This document shows positions 20,817 through 33,197 of a stretch of DNA of 64,000 bases, in pieces. The position numbers and the translations under genes are program-made. This DNA is from Rhodotorula mucilaginosa (lineage: Eukaryota; Basidiomycota; Microbotryomycetes; Sporidiobolales; Sporidiobolaceae). The stretch spans positions 558,001 to 622,000 of the forward strand of contig CP137866.1 of assembly GCA_034406715.1 (NCBI GenBank). The letters run 5' to 3'. The stretch's first letter is position 1. Each line of letters begins with the position of its first letter. Under the pieces are notes generated by a model that saw only the letters and a program-made list of their open reading frames with translations, was not told where the DNA came from and ran no database searches.

Positions 20817-22263
20817 ATGGCCTCGTTGCTCAACTCGATCAAGAGCGCGTTTGTCAACCAAGCACCGAACCTGCCCAGGTACATCACGGCTGCAGAGGCA
20901 GTCGAGATCGATCAGTGGCTCATGGGCGGTCCCGAAAAGGGCGCCTTCTCGATCGATCAGGTGCGCTCACTCGCGTCACTTACCAGCCAGCCAGCCCGCT
21001 GACAACCTGAAATGGCTCCGTGCAGCTCATGGAACTCGCCGGGTTGTCGGTCGCCCAAGCTCTCGCGGCACTCTACCCGCTCGGCCCGCAGGTCGGTCCG
21101 GACGAGAACGGGATCAAGCAGAAGCGGACAAACGAGCGCGTCTTGGTCTGCTGCGGACCGGGGAACCAGGGAGGAGACGGACTCGTCGCGGCGAGGCACC
21201 TCTGTGAGTTGCGATGGCGGTCCGACATGTGTCGATCCTCGTATTCTACGAGCTCGCCACTTCGCGAACGCGGAGTCGAACTCACCAGGCCCCATCTCTC
21301 TTTCCAGACCACTTTGGATACGCTCCGAGCATTTTCTACCCCAAGGTGAGCTCTCTCGCAAGCCTGGACGGCCCCTCAGGCGCTAACATTCGCACTCGCC
21401 TCTACCCTCAGGAATCGAACGGCGAAATCTTTGCCGTACGCTCGCGTCTTCTTCTCCCACAGAACTCCTAAATCCGGAGGCTGATTAGCCGCAAGTGCAA
21501 TCTCGCAGCGCCTCAAGAAGCAATGCGAGAACCTCGACCTGCCTTTGATCGCTCCGCCGCCCTCGACCTCGTCGAGCTTCCCGATGGCTCCTGACGCGCA
21601 AGACGTGGCCTTCCGCCGCGCGGTCGAGAACACCGACGTCATCCTCGACTGCATCTTTGGTACGTGCGCCACCAAAAGCGACTCCAATCTCTCAGTCCCG
21701 ACTGCGTGTAGAGAAACGCCACGGCCGCTGATAATCAGCTTGAACGGGGTACCCACAGGCTTTTCGTTCAAGCCGCCCGCCCGCGCCCCGTTCATCACGG
21801 TCCTGAACGAGTTCAAGAAGACTTCGAAGCCGATCCTCTCTGTCGACATCCCGAGTGGCTGGGATGTGGAGCAGGGCAACCCGGGCGACGGGTTCCAGCC
21901 AGGTACGCACTTCCAAGGCAGTCTATCAGCTCAACCCTTTCGCTTGCCCAGGAGGAGGCGGGCTGGAGATACTGATGACAGGGGAGTGTCGGACAGATGC
22001 CATCATCTCGCTCACGGCGCCAAAGCTCGGCGTCAAGGCGTTCGTCGAGGCAGGCGGGCGACACCTCCTCGGCGGCCGGTTCGTCCCGATGTACGTTTAT
22101 CCGCTGGCATGCCCTGCTCCGAAGTACTTCAGTGCACTGACAGCATTCGGTGTCACCCCGCGCCACTCGGCCCTGCAGCGAGCTGGCGGAAAAGTATCGA
22201 CTGAACTTGCCCGACTACGGCTCGGCTGGCAAGCAGTTTGTCGACATCTCTCTTCACCGGTGA
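20817..22263 (+). CDS. NNR1: NAD(P)H-hydrate epimerase
   Basis: Epimerises the R form of hydrated NADH/NADPH (NAD(P)HX) so that the partner dehydratase can repair it. It is a YjeF_N domain protein. Start [13 protein letters not shown]; the [14 protein letters not shown] segment leads into the first conserved helix [34 protein letters not shown] is the cofactor-binding GNxGGDG motif. After several very short exons come [29 protein letters not shown] (the DIPSG motif) and [16 protein letters not shown]. The last exon, joined at 22083 to about 22172, reads [28 protein letters not shown] and ends at the TGA at 22261. One exon (21412-21435) is only 24 nt. No strong presequence. Followed by COQ1 on the same strand. 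Confidence 0.88.
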
Positions 22264-22555
22264 TGAGCGGAAGCGTGGCATGCGCTCTTGGCGGTCCCTT
22301 GTATCCCTTTGCTCTCGTTTGTACGATGTATCAATTCGCGCATGCAACGTTGCACGAAGTTGCCAGCACTCTCTGGCCAAATTTGTTCCCTCGGCTCTTG
22401 CTGCTTCTGTCTCGAGGGATCTCGCATCTAAGTCATGTTGGACGCGATGGGCGAGCCAGAATTGGCTTAGACGTTGTAATGGAGAAAGCCGATCGGAGAG
22501 CCGCAAGTGTGAATCTTCTCTTCGGACTCGGATCGCAACTTGGTCAGAGCGAACG

Positions 22556-24319
22556 ATGCGACCAAGCGTGCCTAGCCGGAGCATGGCGAGACCTACGCGG
22601 TTACTCAGGAGCGTTGCACCGTGCCCTGCGCCTGTCCAGGCCGCGCAACTGCCCCCGCGACCTTTACCGCGAGCAGGAGCAGGAGCACCGCCGACGAGTC
22701 GTCGTCAGGCCTCGTCGTCGTCGCGCCTGTCGGCCTGGACCTCGGCTCTGCCAGCAGCCGTCTCGTCCGGCTCGAGGACGGCGCCGATCCCGACCACGGC
22801 CGGGGCCAACGTGCGCGTCGCCGACCCGCTCAAGTTGCTCTCCTCCGAGCTGTCGTTCCTCCGGCAAAACATCACCTCGCTCCTCGGATCGAAGCACCCC
22901 GCGCTCGACACGATCGCAAAGTACTACTTCCGCGCCGAGGGCAAGCATGTCCGGCCGATGATTGTCCTCTTGATGAGCCAGGCGACCAACGGGCTCAGTC
23001 CGAGGTGGAACGAGGTCCAGCAGAGGGAGGCCGACCGCGAACAGGCGAGAAGGGAAGGGAAAGGGATGGGCGTCGACGAACCGCTCGAGCAGGAAGAAGT
23101 CCTCATGGACGAGAACCCGAGCATGCTCGACCGCGCAAAGGACCTCCTCCGGAATCCGATCGCGGCCTTCTCTTCTTCCTCCTCTTCGCCCTCCCCTTCC
23201 GATCCTTCCGCTGCCTCCAACCTCTTGCCGACGCAGCGAAGACTGGCCGAGATCACCGAATTGATCCACGTCGCTTCGCTGCTGCATGACGACGTGATCG
23301 ACCTCGCCGCGACTCGACGATCAGCACCTTCAGCCCCGTCTCTCTTTGGCAACAAGCTCTCGATCCTCGCAGGAGACTTTTTGCTCGCACGGGCATCGCT
23401 GGCGCTCTCTCGCCTGGGCAGCAACGAGGTCGTCGAACTCGTCGCGAGCGTTTTGGCCAACCTCGTCGAGGGCGAGGTGATGCAGATGAAGGGCAACGTG
23501 CCGACGTCGTCCGCCAGCGCAGCCTCGACCACCAAGGCGGCGCAGTCGACCATCGTCTCGGCGTCGTCGCTCTCGGGACGGGGACCGACTCCGGAAATCT
23601 TTGAGCACTACATGCGCAAGACTTACCTCAAGACGGCGTCGCTCATTGCCAAGTCGGCGCGCGCGACCGTCATCCTCGGAGGTGCGGGCTCGCGGCAGGG
23701 ATGGGTCGAAGGGGAGGCGGTCAAGGACATTGCGTACGAGTACGGCCGGAATCTCGGTATCGCTTTCCAGGTGAGTCTGAGTCGCTGGGCTTATCTGTCG
23801 GCTGTGCCACGCTCCCTCGTAGGAAGACGGCCGCAGTCTATCTCGTGTCGAGCACGCGGACTGACGACTGAACTGATACCTCCAGCTCATCGACGACATG
23901 CTCGACTTTACCGCCTCGGCTGCCGAACTCGGCAAGCCCGGCGGCGGCGCAGACTTGAAGCTCGGCCTCGCGACCGCGCCGGCGCTGTACGCGTGGGACG
24001 AGTTCCCCGAGCTGGGCGAGTTGATCGAGCGCAAGTTCGAACGCGACGGCGATGTGGATCGGGTACGTTCTTACTTTTTCTTCATCCACCTCGGCGACCT
24101 TCTTCTCTCTCCATCGCCACGCCCAGAAGGCTTTTCTGACTGCGCGCTCTCCCATAGGCCAAGCACCTGATCCTGCGGTCCTCGGGCGCCGAACGGACCT
24201 TTGCGCTCGCCGAGCAGCACTCGAACGCGGCGATCGAGGCGCTCCGGAGACTGCCCGAGACGGACGCGAGGGACGCGCTGGAAAAGATTGCGCGGGATGT
24301 CTTAACGCGGACAAAGTGA
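22556..24319 (+). CDS. COQ1: Long-chain trans-prenyl diphosphate synthase for ubiquinone
   Basis: Builds the polyprenyl side chain of coenzyme Q in the mitochondrial matrix. The chosen ATG opens MRPSVPSRSMARPTRLLRSV, a basic Ser/Arg-rich presequence; the longer upstream frame has only non-ATG starts. The synthase fold follows: LLSSELSFLRQNITSLLGSKHP, then RAEGKHVRPMIVLLMSQA. A low-complexity insertion of about 75 residues comes before LAEITELIHVASLLHDDVIDLAATRR, the first Asp-rich motif (DDVID). FGNKLSILAGDFLLARAS and EGEVMQMKGN follow; the second Asp-rich motif is LIDDMLDF. Two introns (from about 23771 and 24063) interrupt the 3' half. It ends DALEKIARDVLTRTK. Chain length (C45-C50) cannot be told from sequence. 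It lies 292 bp after the epimerase. Confidence 0.9.
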
Positions 24320-24597
24320 GCATGTCTGTGTGTTGTTCAGGTGCACGTGCGGCGGGCATATAGAGGTTGCATGGTGGGTGGCGCAAAAACAAAAACAAGC
24401 ACAGAACTGTATAAGCAAGCAATTAGACTTTTTTTTCATTCGCCGCTGCTCTCGGACTCGGGCGGTTGCCGGCTGAAGTAGACAGCTATATACAGTCTCA
24501 AAGAAGTGCACGAGAGGAAGAGCAGGGCTGGAAGTGGCCGACTTTGCCGGACGGGCGATCGACTTTTGCATCTTCACTTCCGACATTTCAAAGCGAG

Positions 24598-26634
24598 ATG
24601 GCCGTCTACATTGCCTCGGCGAAGCGCACTGCGTTCGGTGCCTTTGGCGGAAGTCTCAAGAGCCTGACTGCCTCGCAGGTACGTGCTCGGGCCCCCGCTC
24701 TACGCTGCCTGATAGGACTGCGCTGACTGACCCCCACTCGGCGACTCGCCCCATTCGCCTCGGACAGCTCGGAGGGCACGCGGCCAAGGCTGCATTGGCA
24801 GAACTCCCGGAAGGCGTCAAAGTCGACTCGGTCATCTTTGGGTGCGTGCGTGCGCGCTCTGTCTTTGCCACACCGCCGAAATCGGACGCTGACTTGTTTC
24901 CCTCGTGAAAATCCTCGGGCTCGGCTATCTCGCTCTCTCGATACAGTCAAGTGCTGTATTCGGATCCGTCTGCTGCTTACTTGGCTAGGCATGTCGGTCA
25001 CCTGGCGGGATTGCCGGTCGATGTTCCGGCCTTGACCGTCAACCGGTGAGTCGGTCAAGAGCGAAGCGAGAGCGTCAGCTCCGTCGCGCAAGCTCTCCGG
25101 ACGCCGAGCTGACTGCAGACGCCTGTTGGTGACCGACAGATTGTGCGGGAGTGGTTTCCAGACGATCATCAACGCCGCGCAGGAGATCAAACTCGGAGAA
25201 GCGGACGTGGTCCTGACCGGCGGAACCGACAACATGTCGCTCTCACCCTGTACGCCTCCGCGGACGAATTTTCCATGCGGACCAGCGGGCACTGACTCCT
25301 CCATTGTGATCCGCACACAGACACGCTGTCCGGCGCGTCCCGTTTCGGTACCAAGTATGGCGTCGACTTGAAGCTCGAGGACTCGCTCGCGCAGTCGCTC
25401 ACGGACCGTGTCCCGAACCCGACGTGCGTCGTCTTTACCTCTGCTCCGTTTACTGTGACTCGTATGCTCACCTCTTTCTTTTCGCTACAGGCCTATGGGC
25501 ATGTAAGCGATCTCTATCCTCTGTGGGGCGAAAGCCGCCTCTTGCGCCATTCTTGTCGGCATAAGCTGACGAGTACCGTCACAGCACGGCTGAGAACCTC
25601 GCGAACCAGTACGGCATCACCCGGCAACAGTGTGACGAGTATGCGGTCCAGAGTCAGCAGCGATGGAAGGCCGGTGCGTCGGTTTGCGCTGCATTTTTCT
25701 TCACGGTCGTTTGGCCACCTACCTTTACAGGGGCTTGTCAGCTGACCTATGTCCCTTGGCACTGCACACAGCTCTGGATGCCGGTGCATTCGAAGCCGAG
25801 ATTGCTCCGATCTCCCTCCCGCCGAAGAAGCGCGGTGGCGAGCCGATCTCGTTCAAGCAGGACGAGCACCCGCGACCGCAAGCGACGGTCGAGTCGCTCG
25901 CCAAACTCCCTCCCGTGTTCGCCAAGAACGGCGCCGTCACGGCCGGCAACGCGAGCGGGATCTGCGACGGTGCGGCGGCCAACGTGGTCGTGAGCGAGGA
26001 GGCGGTCAAGCGGTACGGGCTCAAGCCGCTCGCCAAGGTGGTCGCGTACCATGTCAACGCGGTCGAGCCCACTGTCATGGGTCAGTGCAGTCTTTCTGAG
26101 TTTGCGCCACGCTACTGGACTCAGTACGGGACTGACCCGGACCACCGTTCTTCGTTCGCAGGCATCGGTCCCGTCGAGGGAATCCGCGGAGTCCTGAAGA
26201 AGGCCGGTCTCAAGATGGAAGACATTGACGTTCGTCGCTGGACCCCCTTTCTGTCATTCCAAGGTGTGCGAGCGAAGGTGCTGACTCTAGGCACACGGAC
26301 GCCTTGCAGCTGTTTGACATCAACGAGGCGTTCGCAGCTCAGTGGCTCGCTGTCCAGAAGGAGCTCGGCCTCCCGATGGAAAAGTCCAACGTCAACGGCG
26401 GTGCTATCGGTGAGTCGACTAAGTACTCGCGGGCGTTATCTGTTGTCTTTCTGACGATGGGCAACTCTCTCTCCCTCTCCGCCCTCAGCTCTCGGCCACC
26501 CGCTCGCCGCGTCGGGCGCCCGCATCACCAACAACCTCGTGCACACCCTGCACCGCCTCAACAAGCGGTACGCCGTCGGTTCGGCGTGCATCGGTGGTGG
26601 CCAGGCGTGCTCGATCGTCCTTGAGCGTGTTTGA
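24598..26634 (+). CDS. 3-oxoacyl-CoA thiolase, ACAA2-type
   Basis: Thiolytic cleavage of 3-ketoacyl-CoA to acetyl-CoA and a shortened acyl-CoA, the last step of beta-oxidation. [20 protein letters not shown] starts at the ATG at 24598. The nucleophilic Cys lies in [18 protein letters not shown], the His in [11 protein letters not shown] and the second Cys in SACIGGGQ. The order and wording ([53 protein letters not shown]) follow animal mitochondrial ACAA2 more closely than ERG10 or peroxisomal POT1, from memory of those families. No C-terminal peroxisomal tripeptide is present (end VLERV) and the N-terminus is short, as in ACAA2 whose N-terminus is itself the targeting signal. The gene is cut by about ten introns, one flanking a 12-nt exon at 25491-25502. 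Confidence 0.88.
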
Positions 26635-26936
26635 GCGCGCACGGAGTCAGTGGGTTGAATAGCGATATGGAGTGTGATGCATTTTTCAGCAGACTCTCTC
26701 TCCCTGCCTCCGGGGGGACTCTTGAGAGTACACAGCTTCAGAGGGATATCGCTGCCGCTGTAACGTAGAGCGGTCGTCCAGCACGGAGCAGCTCCCTCTC
26801 TGCTGGCTCGGCGAATGTCAACTTGTGGATGTCAATTCCGAAGTCAACCGGCGCGTTTGCGCGGAAGCGACGCGTCGTTCTCCTCGCTCGCTTGTTTGCC
26901 TTCGCCGCTCACGCTCCCGCATACGCACGAGAAACC
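26635..26936. other. Intergenic between thiolase and RAD51
   Basis: 302 bp with the thiolase 3' UTR and the RAD51 promoter. Nothing beyond ordinary sequence is recognised. I saw no clear MluI-type cell-cycle box (ACGCGT). Confidence 0.4.
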
Positions 26937-28533
26937 ATGTCGCAAGGTTCGCAGGGACAGCAAGAGTTTGGAGACGACGCTGCGGGTCGCGTCCTGCCCC
27001 AGCCCGTCTCGGTCCTGGTCGTGCGTCGTCCGCTTCCCTCGTTTGTTGATCGACGTCAAGCAAGGCGCCACTACGCTCCCTGCAGGCGCTGATAGGTTGA
27101 AGACTTGCGCGCAGGCCCACGGTATCTCGCTCAAGGACTGCGAGAAGCTCACCGAGGCGGGCTACGCCACCCTCGAGGCTGTCGCCTACACGCCCAAGAA
27201 ACTCCTCTGCCAAGTCAAGGGCATCTCCGAGGCAAAGGCCGACAAAATCATCACGCAGGGTGCGCAGATCATGCTCTACAGGACTGGAAGGGGCAGCGAG
27301 CGAGCTGACCACTCGTTCGTGCGTCGGTCGCGCAGTCAGCAAGATGATTCCGATGGGCTTTACGACTGCCACCGAGTTGTGAGTCACGCTGCTGCTGCGC
27401 CTGTCGGAGGCCAGGCCGGTATGGCGACTGACCTGGGGCACGCATAACTCCACTCGCAGTCACGCTCGCCGCGCCGACCTCGTCACAATCACGACTGGCG
27501 CGACCGCCCTCGACAACATCCTCGGAGGCGAGTTCCTTCACTATATCATCCCTACAGACGCGCGCAAGACCGAGGCTGGCTCATCAAAACTTCCGACTTT
27601 CAGGCGGAATCGAGACTGGCGCGATCACCGAGCTCTACGGCGAGTTCAGAACGGGCAAGAGTCAGATTTGCCACCAGCTCGCCGTCACCTGCCAGGTCCG
27701 TTCGCCTCCGCGAGCTGAATGTGCGGAACACGTGATTGACCACGTATTTCACACCACAGCTGCCCTGCGACATGAAGGGAGGCGAGGGCAAGTGCCTCTA
27801 CATCGACACGGAGGGGACCTTCCGTCCCGAGCGTCTGCTCGCCATCGCGGAACGTTACGGCATGAACGGCGAAGATGTCCTCGACAACGTCGCGTACGCG
27901 AGGGCCTACAACGCCGATCACCAGTCGAACCTGCTCGTCCTTGCCGGCGCGATGATGTCCGAATCCAGGTGCGTCGAAAACCCCCTTGCGCAGGATTCCG
28001 CTTCAGGCGAATTAACCCGCTTGCTGAATAACTGTTACAACGCGGGGCTGGCTGTGGCACAGGTTCTCGCTCATCATCGTCGACTCGGTCACTTCGCTCT
28101 ACCGCACCGACTACTCGGGCCGTGGCGAGCTCTCGGCGCGGCAGATGCACCTCGCCAAGTTCCTCCGGTCGCTCATGCGCCTCGCGGACGAGTTTGGCGT
28201 CGCCGTCGTCGTCACGAACCAGGTCGTCGCGAGCGTCGACAATGCGCCCGGAGCGCCGGCCGACGCGAGGAAACCGATCGGTGGCAACATCATGGCGCAC
28301 GCGAGCACGACTCGGTGAGTGGTTGTGTTCCTTGCGTGACAAATTCGCCATCGACAGGAACGGACGTCACTGACGGACGCCCTGTGAACAGAGTCTCCAT
28401 GCGTAAAGGTCGTGGACCGGAACGTATCGCCCGCATCGTCGACTCGCCCTGCATGCCCGAAGCCGACGCCAAGTTCCAGATCACGGCTCAGGGCATCTCG
28501 GACGTCAACGATGGTGCCGACGACGACGAGTGA
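26937..28533 (+). CDS. RAD51: RAD51 recombinase
   Basis: Forms the nucleoprotein filament that carries out strand exchange in homologous recombination. Start [14 protein letters not shown]. The N-terminal helix-hairpin-helix domain reads [31 protein letters not shown] and [12 protein letters not shown] short exon [13 protein letters not shown] leads to [24 protein letters not shown]. Walker A is GEFRTGKS within [34 protein letters not shown] follows, then [12 protein letters not shown] (Walker B), [21 protein letters not shown] and [20 protein letters not shown]. The end is VNDGADDDE. At least seven introns; junctions chosen so that conserved blocks join without gap. Length about 340 residues, normal for the family. 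Confidence 0.94.
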
Positions 28534-29345
28534 TGAACTCACGACGAATGACGACCCGCTCCCTTCCCGTTCCTGACCTATGCTTGCGGTTCTCTTTACC
28601 CCTCTCACACCCCCTTCGCCCTTTCTCCCTCCCCGCTTTCTATCGAGCCTTTTTTTTTTCGTGTGTGCCTGTTCTGTCCACTATGCTTTCCTCCCTCTCT
28701 GATCACCCTGTTGTTTCTCCCGGCGCGCGCTCTCAGCATTTGCATGCCGAAACTACCCTCGCAACCGTTCCTCCTCCTTCTCCGTAGTGCATTCGCATAC
28801 CCTTGTATCGCTTTCCCTAATCACTGTGCTCTCTCCCCCGATTCCCTGAGAAAGATATTGTAGGCAAGGTACTGCTGAGGCTTCGCCCTCTCGAGCTTCG
28901 CTACCTCAGACCCGCCCAACTGGTATTCCATTGCGGCAGACTCGCTATTTCGGGCTCGACCGCAAACGGCTCGTTCAGCCTACCCACCCAACTCGAACGT
29001 CTCGCCACACCTTCCGGCAAACTTAACATACATGCGCCCGGTGCGCAAGGTCCCCTCAATCCTGTACTTGCGTCGCTCCGTCCGAGTTTTGATCCTCCCC
29101 GCCGCTCCCATCGACTCGGGCGATCAGCGTTTACATTGCTCGAGTTGCTGCCTTCTGCGGTCGGCGGAGGGTCTGTCCTTGTCATCGTCGGTGGAGGAGG
29201 AGGAGTAGGAGAGAGCGAGGAGATGGAGAGAGCGGAGATATGGCGGGAAGGGGGAGAAGTACAGGAAGATCGTGGTTCTCGAAGGCTTGGTCGTTCTCGA
29301 GGCGCTGTTCCGAGACCAGTCACGACTTAAACCGATGGTCCGGGT
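28534..29345. other. Convergent intergenic, RAD51 and unknown repeat protein
   Basis: 812 bp between the two stops. From 28550 to about 28860 the + strand is strongly C/T-rich with only scattered purines, probably the RAD51 3' UTR. From 28900 to 29340 the region is GC-rich and open on the minus strand for about 140 codons, but that frame starts with GTG and looks like shadow composition. No gene is called. Confidence 0.45.
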
Positions 29346-32059
29346 TCAACGAAAAGCGGTGCTTGCGCCCGAATCGGCGGCCGAGGCGCCGCCCGGTCTG
29401 CGGGAAGAGGAGCGCGTCGTCATCTTCGTCGTGTCGAAATCGACCAGCGACGTCGGGGTCTCGTCGAGTTGCTGCTGCTGATGTTGTTGTTGTGGTGGTG
29501 GTGGTTGTTGTTGTTGATATCCGGCGGCCCCAGTCGCCGGCGGAGTGGACAGAGGCAGCGGCGGTAGCGCAAACGGCAATCTGTCCATTATTGGCCACCA
29601 CCCCGCCTCCTGCGCCACCACCTCTCCTTGCTGCTGCTGCTGCTGCTGCTCTTGCCGATCCGCCGCAAACCCGCCGCCGTTTGTCGTCGCCGCTTCCGCG
29701 ACTTCTCCCCCCTGCTGCAGGACCTGCTCCTCGTCGCGATCAACCTCCATCTCCTGAGCCCTCTCCCACTTCTTGGTCCTGCGACCACTGCCTTCTTGAG
29801 TGCCGCCACCGCCAGCATCATTACCATCATCATCACCCGCGGCGACGGCAACGATAGGCTCCGAGTCCTTCCGCCCAACACGGGATCGTTTCGCAGGCGG
29901 CTTCTTCTTCTTGCTCCTGCTGCTGCTCCCACGTCGTGGTGGCGGTGGCGAGAACTCATCCGCCGCCGCCGCCGCCTCCTCGGCGTCGGCTTCGGCGGCG
30001 TCGTCGTCGTCGCTGTCGGAAGGAAGGGAATGAACCAGGCGCGTTTTGACGGTGCGACCGCTCTGGGTGATCACGACCGGTGCTTCTGCTGCTGCTGGTG
30101 TCGGTGGCGGCGGCGGCGCCTCTGCGGCAGATCCGATACTCTGCGCCCCGCTCGAGCCTGCAATCGCAGCCACCTTGTCCTGAGTTTTGGGCCTGGCCTT
30201 GGACTTGCGCCTGGGATCGGTCGCCATCGCCGCCGCCGCTATGTACTTCCTCGCCGCATCGTTGTCGGTGTCTCTCCCCATGTCGAACGAGGAGGGGAAA
30301 TGGACCGTACGCGTCTTGACAGTCCGACCACTTTGGGTGATCACGACCGGTGCTGCTGCTGCAGCTGGTCGTGGTGGTGGTGGTGATGCCGGCGGTATCG
30401 GCGTCGCCTGTTCAGGCGTGACACTCTTCTGCGCCGCCGACGACGACGACGACGCCCCATTTCGTCTCGCGCTCGAGCTCGAGCTCGCTTCGGGTCCAGG
30501 TCCAGCTTTAGCTCCTGCCGCTGCCGGCGAAGTCGCGCCGACTTGGACTTTGGCTCTAGCCTTTCCTCGAGGAGCCTTCGTCATTGACGTCGTCGCCAAC
30601 GGTGCCTTCCTCGCCGCATCGTCGTCCTCCTCTTCCTCCTCCTCTGCACTCTCCGAATCGATCGCGGAGGTGGAAAGATGGACCCTTCGGATCGACTTGA
30701 CAGTCCGACCGCTCTGAGTGATCACGACCGTGGGCTCGTCATCCGGCGACGGTCCAGCGACACTCTGATGCCCCGTGAATGCTGTCGCTGTCGCGTTCGT
30801 GCTCGCCTCGGATCCAGGTCCCGGTCCCGTTCCAACTTGAGCCACCCCGACAGCGTTCTTGTCCTTGGCTTTTCCTTTCCCTTTCCCCGCCGCCTTGGCC
30901 GTCGTCGCTCCTCCTGCTGTTGCTGTCGCTTTTTCCTTCTTCCTCGACGCGTCATCCAAATACAGCGCCTCTTGGTCCCCCGAAACGGGTCCGAACGCGG
31001 CAACCCACGTGGTCGAGTCGTAGGGGTCGTATCCCTCTGGGATTGGAGGTCGACTCGAGAGGGATTGACCGGGAGGAGGGACGGCGAGAGCGCGGGTGAG
31101 ACTGCCCAGGGGTTGGGGAGGGGAGGGGAGGGGAGGGAACGGTTCCCGAGAGGACGAAGACTGGTCAGAGACGTTCGGAACTTTGCGCCTTCCCACGCAC
31201 CATGCTCCTTGTACAAAGCGATGGGGTGGGAAGTATCAGAAAAACGGCGTGGTGCTCACTCGATCTCGGTGCGGCAGTAGTCCTTTTGTTGCCAACTGAG
31301 GAAGAAGGCCTTGATGTGTTCGAGCGCGTTCGGGTCGAACGACGAGTCAATTCGGCGCACGGGCGTGTTTTCGGGCGGCGCGATCGGGGTGTCGTGATGT
31401 TGCGTGTCGACCTCGAGCAGCAGGACGACCGGTTTTGCTGCACGGGGTCGAGTAGTGTTCCGGTGGAGGACTGATGTCAACTTTTTGGAAATGGCCGACG
31501 GGGAGGAAAGTATGGACGTACGGCGGTCCTCTGCTTTGAAGACTGCGGCTATCAAGACATCTGAGCCTTCCTTGCCGTCTTGCCAGCGGTTGACCGTGAC
31601 CTGTTGTTGCATGAGAGATGGAGTGTCAGTCGAGGGGGTTCGGACCATCTTCGGAGAGGAGAGGATGAGGCTCACTTTTACGTAAGAGAGGTTCTTGGCG
31701 GGTACTGTCAGCCATGGTGTGCGAGCTCCGTCCGAGGTCGTAGTACTCTGCCGGTCGATGCATAAGAGGTCGGGATCGGAAGTGACGACGAGTTCGAAGA
31801 GGTGGTCGTCGTCGTCGCTCGCGTGGACAGCGTATTGCTCCTGGCCTTGTTCTCCGAGTGCGACGACTTTGACGGGGACCGAGACTGTCCTCTTGTTGTA
31901 CGTGCTGGCAGGGATAGGGCCGATGTACATGAGGCCTTTGTCGTCGATTTGGACTTGCGGGTGGATGGCGCGACCGCGATAGTTGGGTGCGCCGGCCGCA
32001 CTGATCTCCGAGACGGTTGGTTCTCGGTCTCCATTTGGCTGCTGTTGTTGCTCCGGCAT
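29346..32059 (-). CDS. Unrecognised protein with three VVITQSGRTVK repeats
   Basis: I do not recognise this gene. It starts at MPEQQQQPNGDREPTVSE. The N-terminal about 250 residues look folded: RGRAIHPQVQIDDKGLMYIGP, TVSVPVKVVAL, HLFELVVTSDPDLLCID, TVNRWQDGKEGSDVLIAAVF, KPVVLLLEVDTQ and HIKAFFLSWQQKDYCRTEIE. The exon ending TEIE joins in phase to SSSSREPFPP across the intron at about 31177-31255. This exon runs over 600 codons to the stop. That part is disordered, rich in Ala, Pro, Ser, Lys and acidic runs, and contains the motif VVITQSGRTVK three times (30697-30729, 30315-30348, 30045-30078). Each copy is followed within a few residues by a VH and an acidic Ser-rich patch. It ends with Gln/Pro-rich sequence. 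The Lys-rich and acidic disorder suggests a nuclear protein (inference). Confidence 0.65.
30045..30729 (-). repeat. Three spaced copies of a VVITQSGRTVK-coding segment
   Basis: Near-identical about 33-nt segments at 30697-30729, 30315-30348 and 30045-30078 (minus strand) encode PTVVITQSGRTVKS, PVVITQSGRTVKT and PVVITQSGRTVKT. The spacing is about 380 and 270 bp, so they are dispersed units in one exon. Synonymous differences between copies suggest the peptide, not the DNA, is conserved. Confidence 0.8.
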
Positions 32060-32340
32060 CCTGCGTCTCAGTCTCGAGTTTGACGAGTCGAGGTGCGGAC
32101 GAGTGGGGCCGAGAGAGGGGCGAACGGGGGCCAAAGGGGGCCTGGCGAGCAGCCTGTGCGCTGGGAGGGTCGATCCAGCTGAATGGACCACGCTCTCGTG
32201 TCGCTGACTCCTCCGCTCTGGCTGGCCGCGTGGTGGAGGAGGACAACGAGGCCGAGTCAGTTCATCTCTCTCTCTCTCCCGCCACTCACTCGCTCCTCCA
32301 TCCAGCGTACAGACAGGAAAAGAGAGACACGCAAGCGAGA
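32060..32340. promoter_or_regulatory. Divergent 5' region, unknown repeat protein and E2 gene
   Basis: 281 bp between the ATGs. A CT-repeat (ctctctctctccc) lies near 32266-32281, about 60 bp before the E2 start, likely in its promoter or 5' UTR. Confidence 0.4.

Positions 32341-33197
<857 letters not shown>

Noticed and set aside
22238-22555. N-terminal extension of COQ1 in the same frame
   Set aside because: The extension has only non-ATG starts and overlaps the end of the epimerase gene; the ATG at 22556 gives a proper presequence.
28901-29323. 140-codon minus-strand frame after RAD51
   Set aside because: Starts with GTG, and lies where the 3' UTR of the unknown repeat protein is expected.
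29620-30720. Long + strand frames opposite the unknown repeat protein
   Set aside because: They are antisense shadows of low-complexity coding DNA; the minus strand has an ATG, an in-phase intron and the conserved motif copies.
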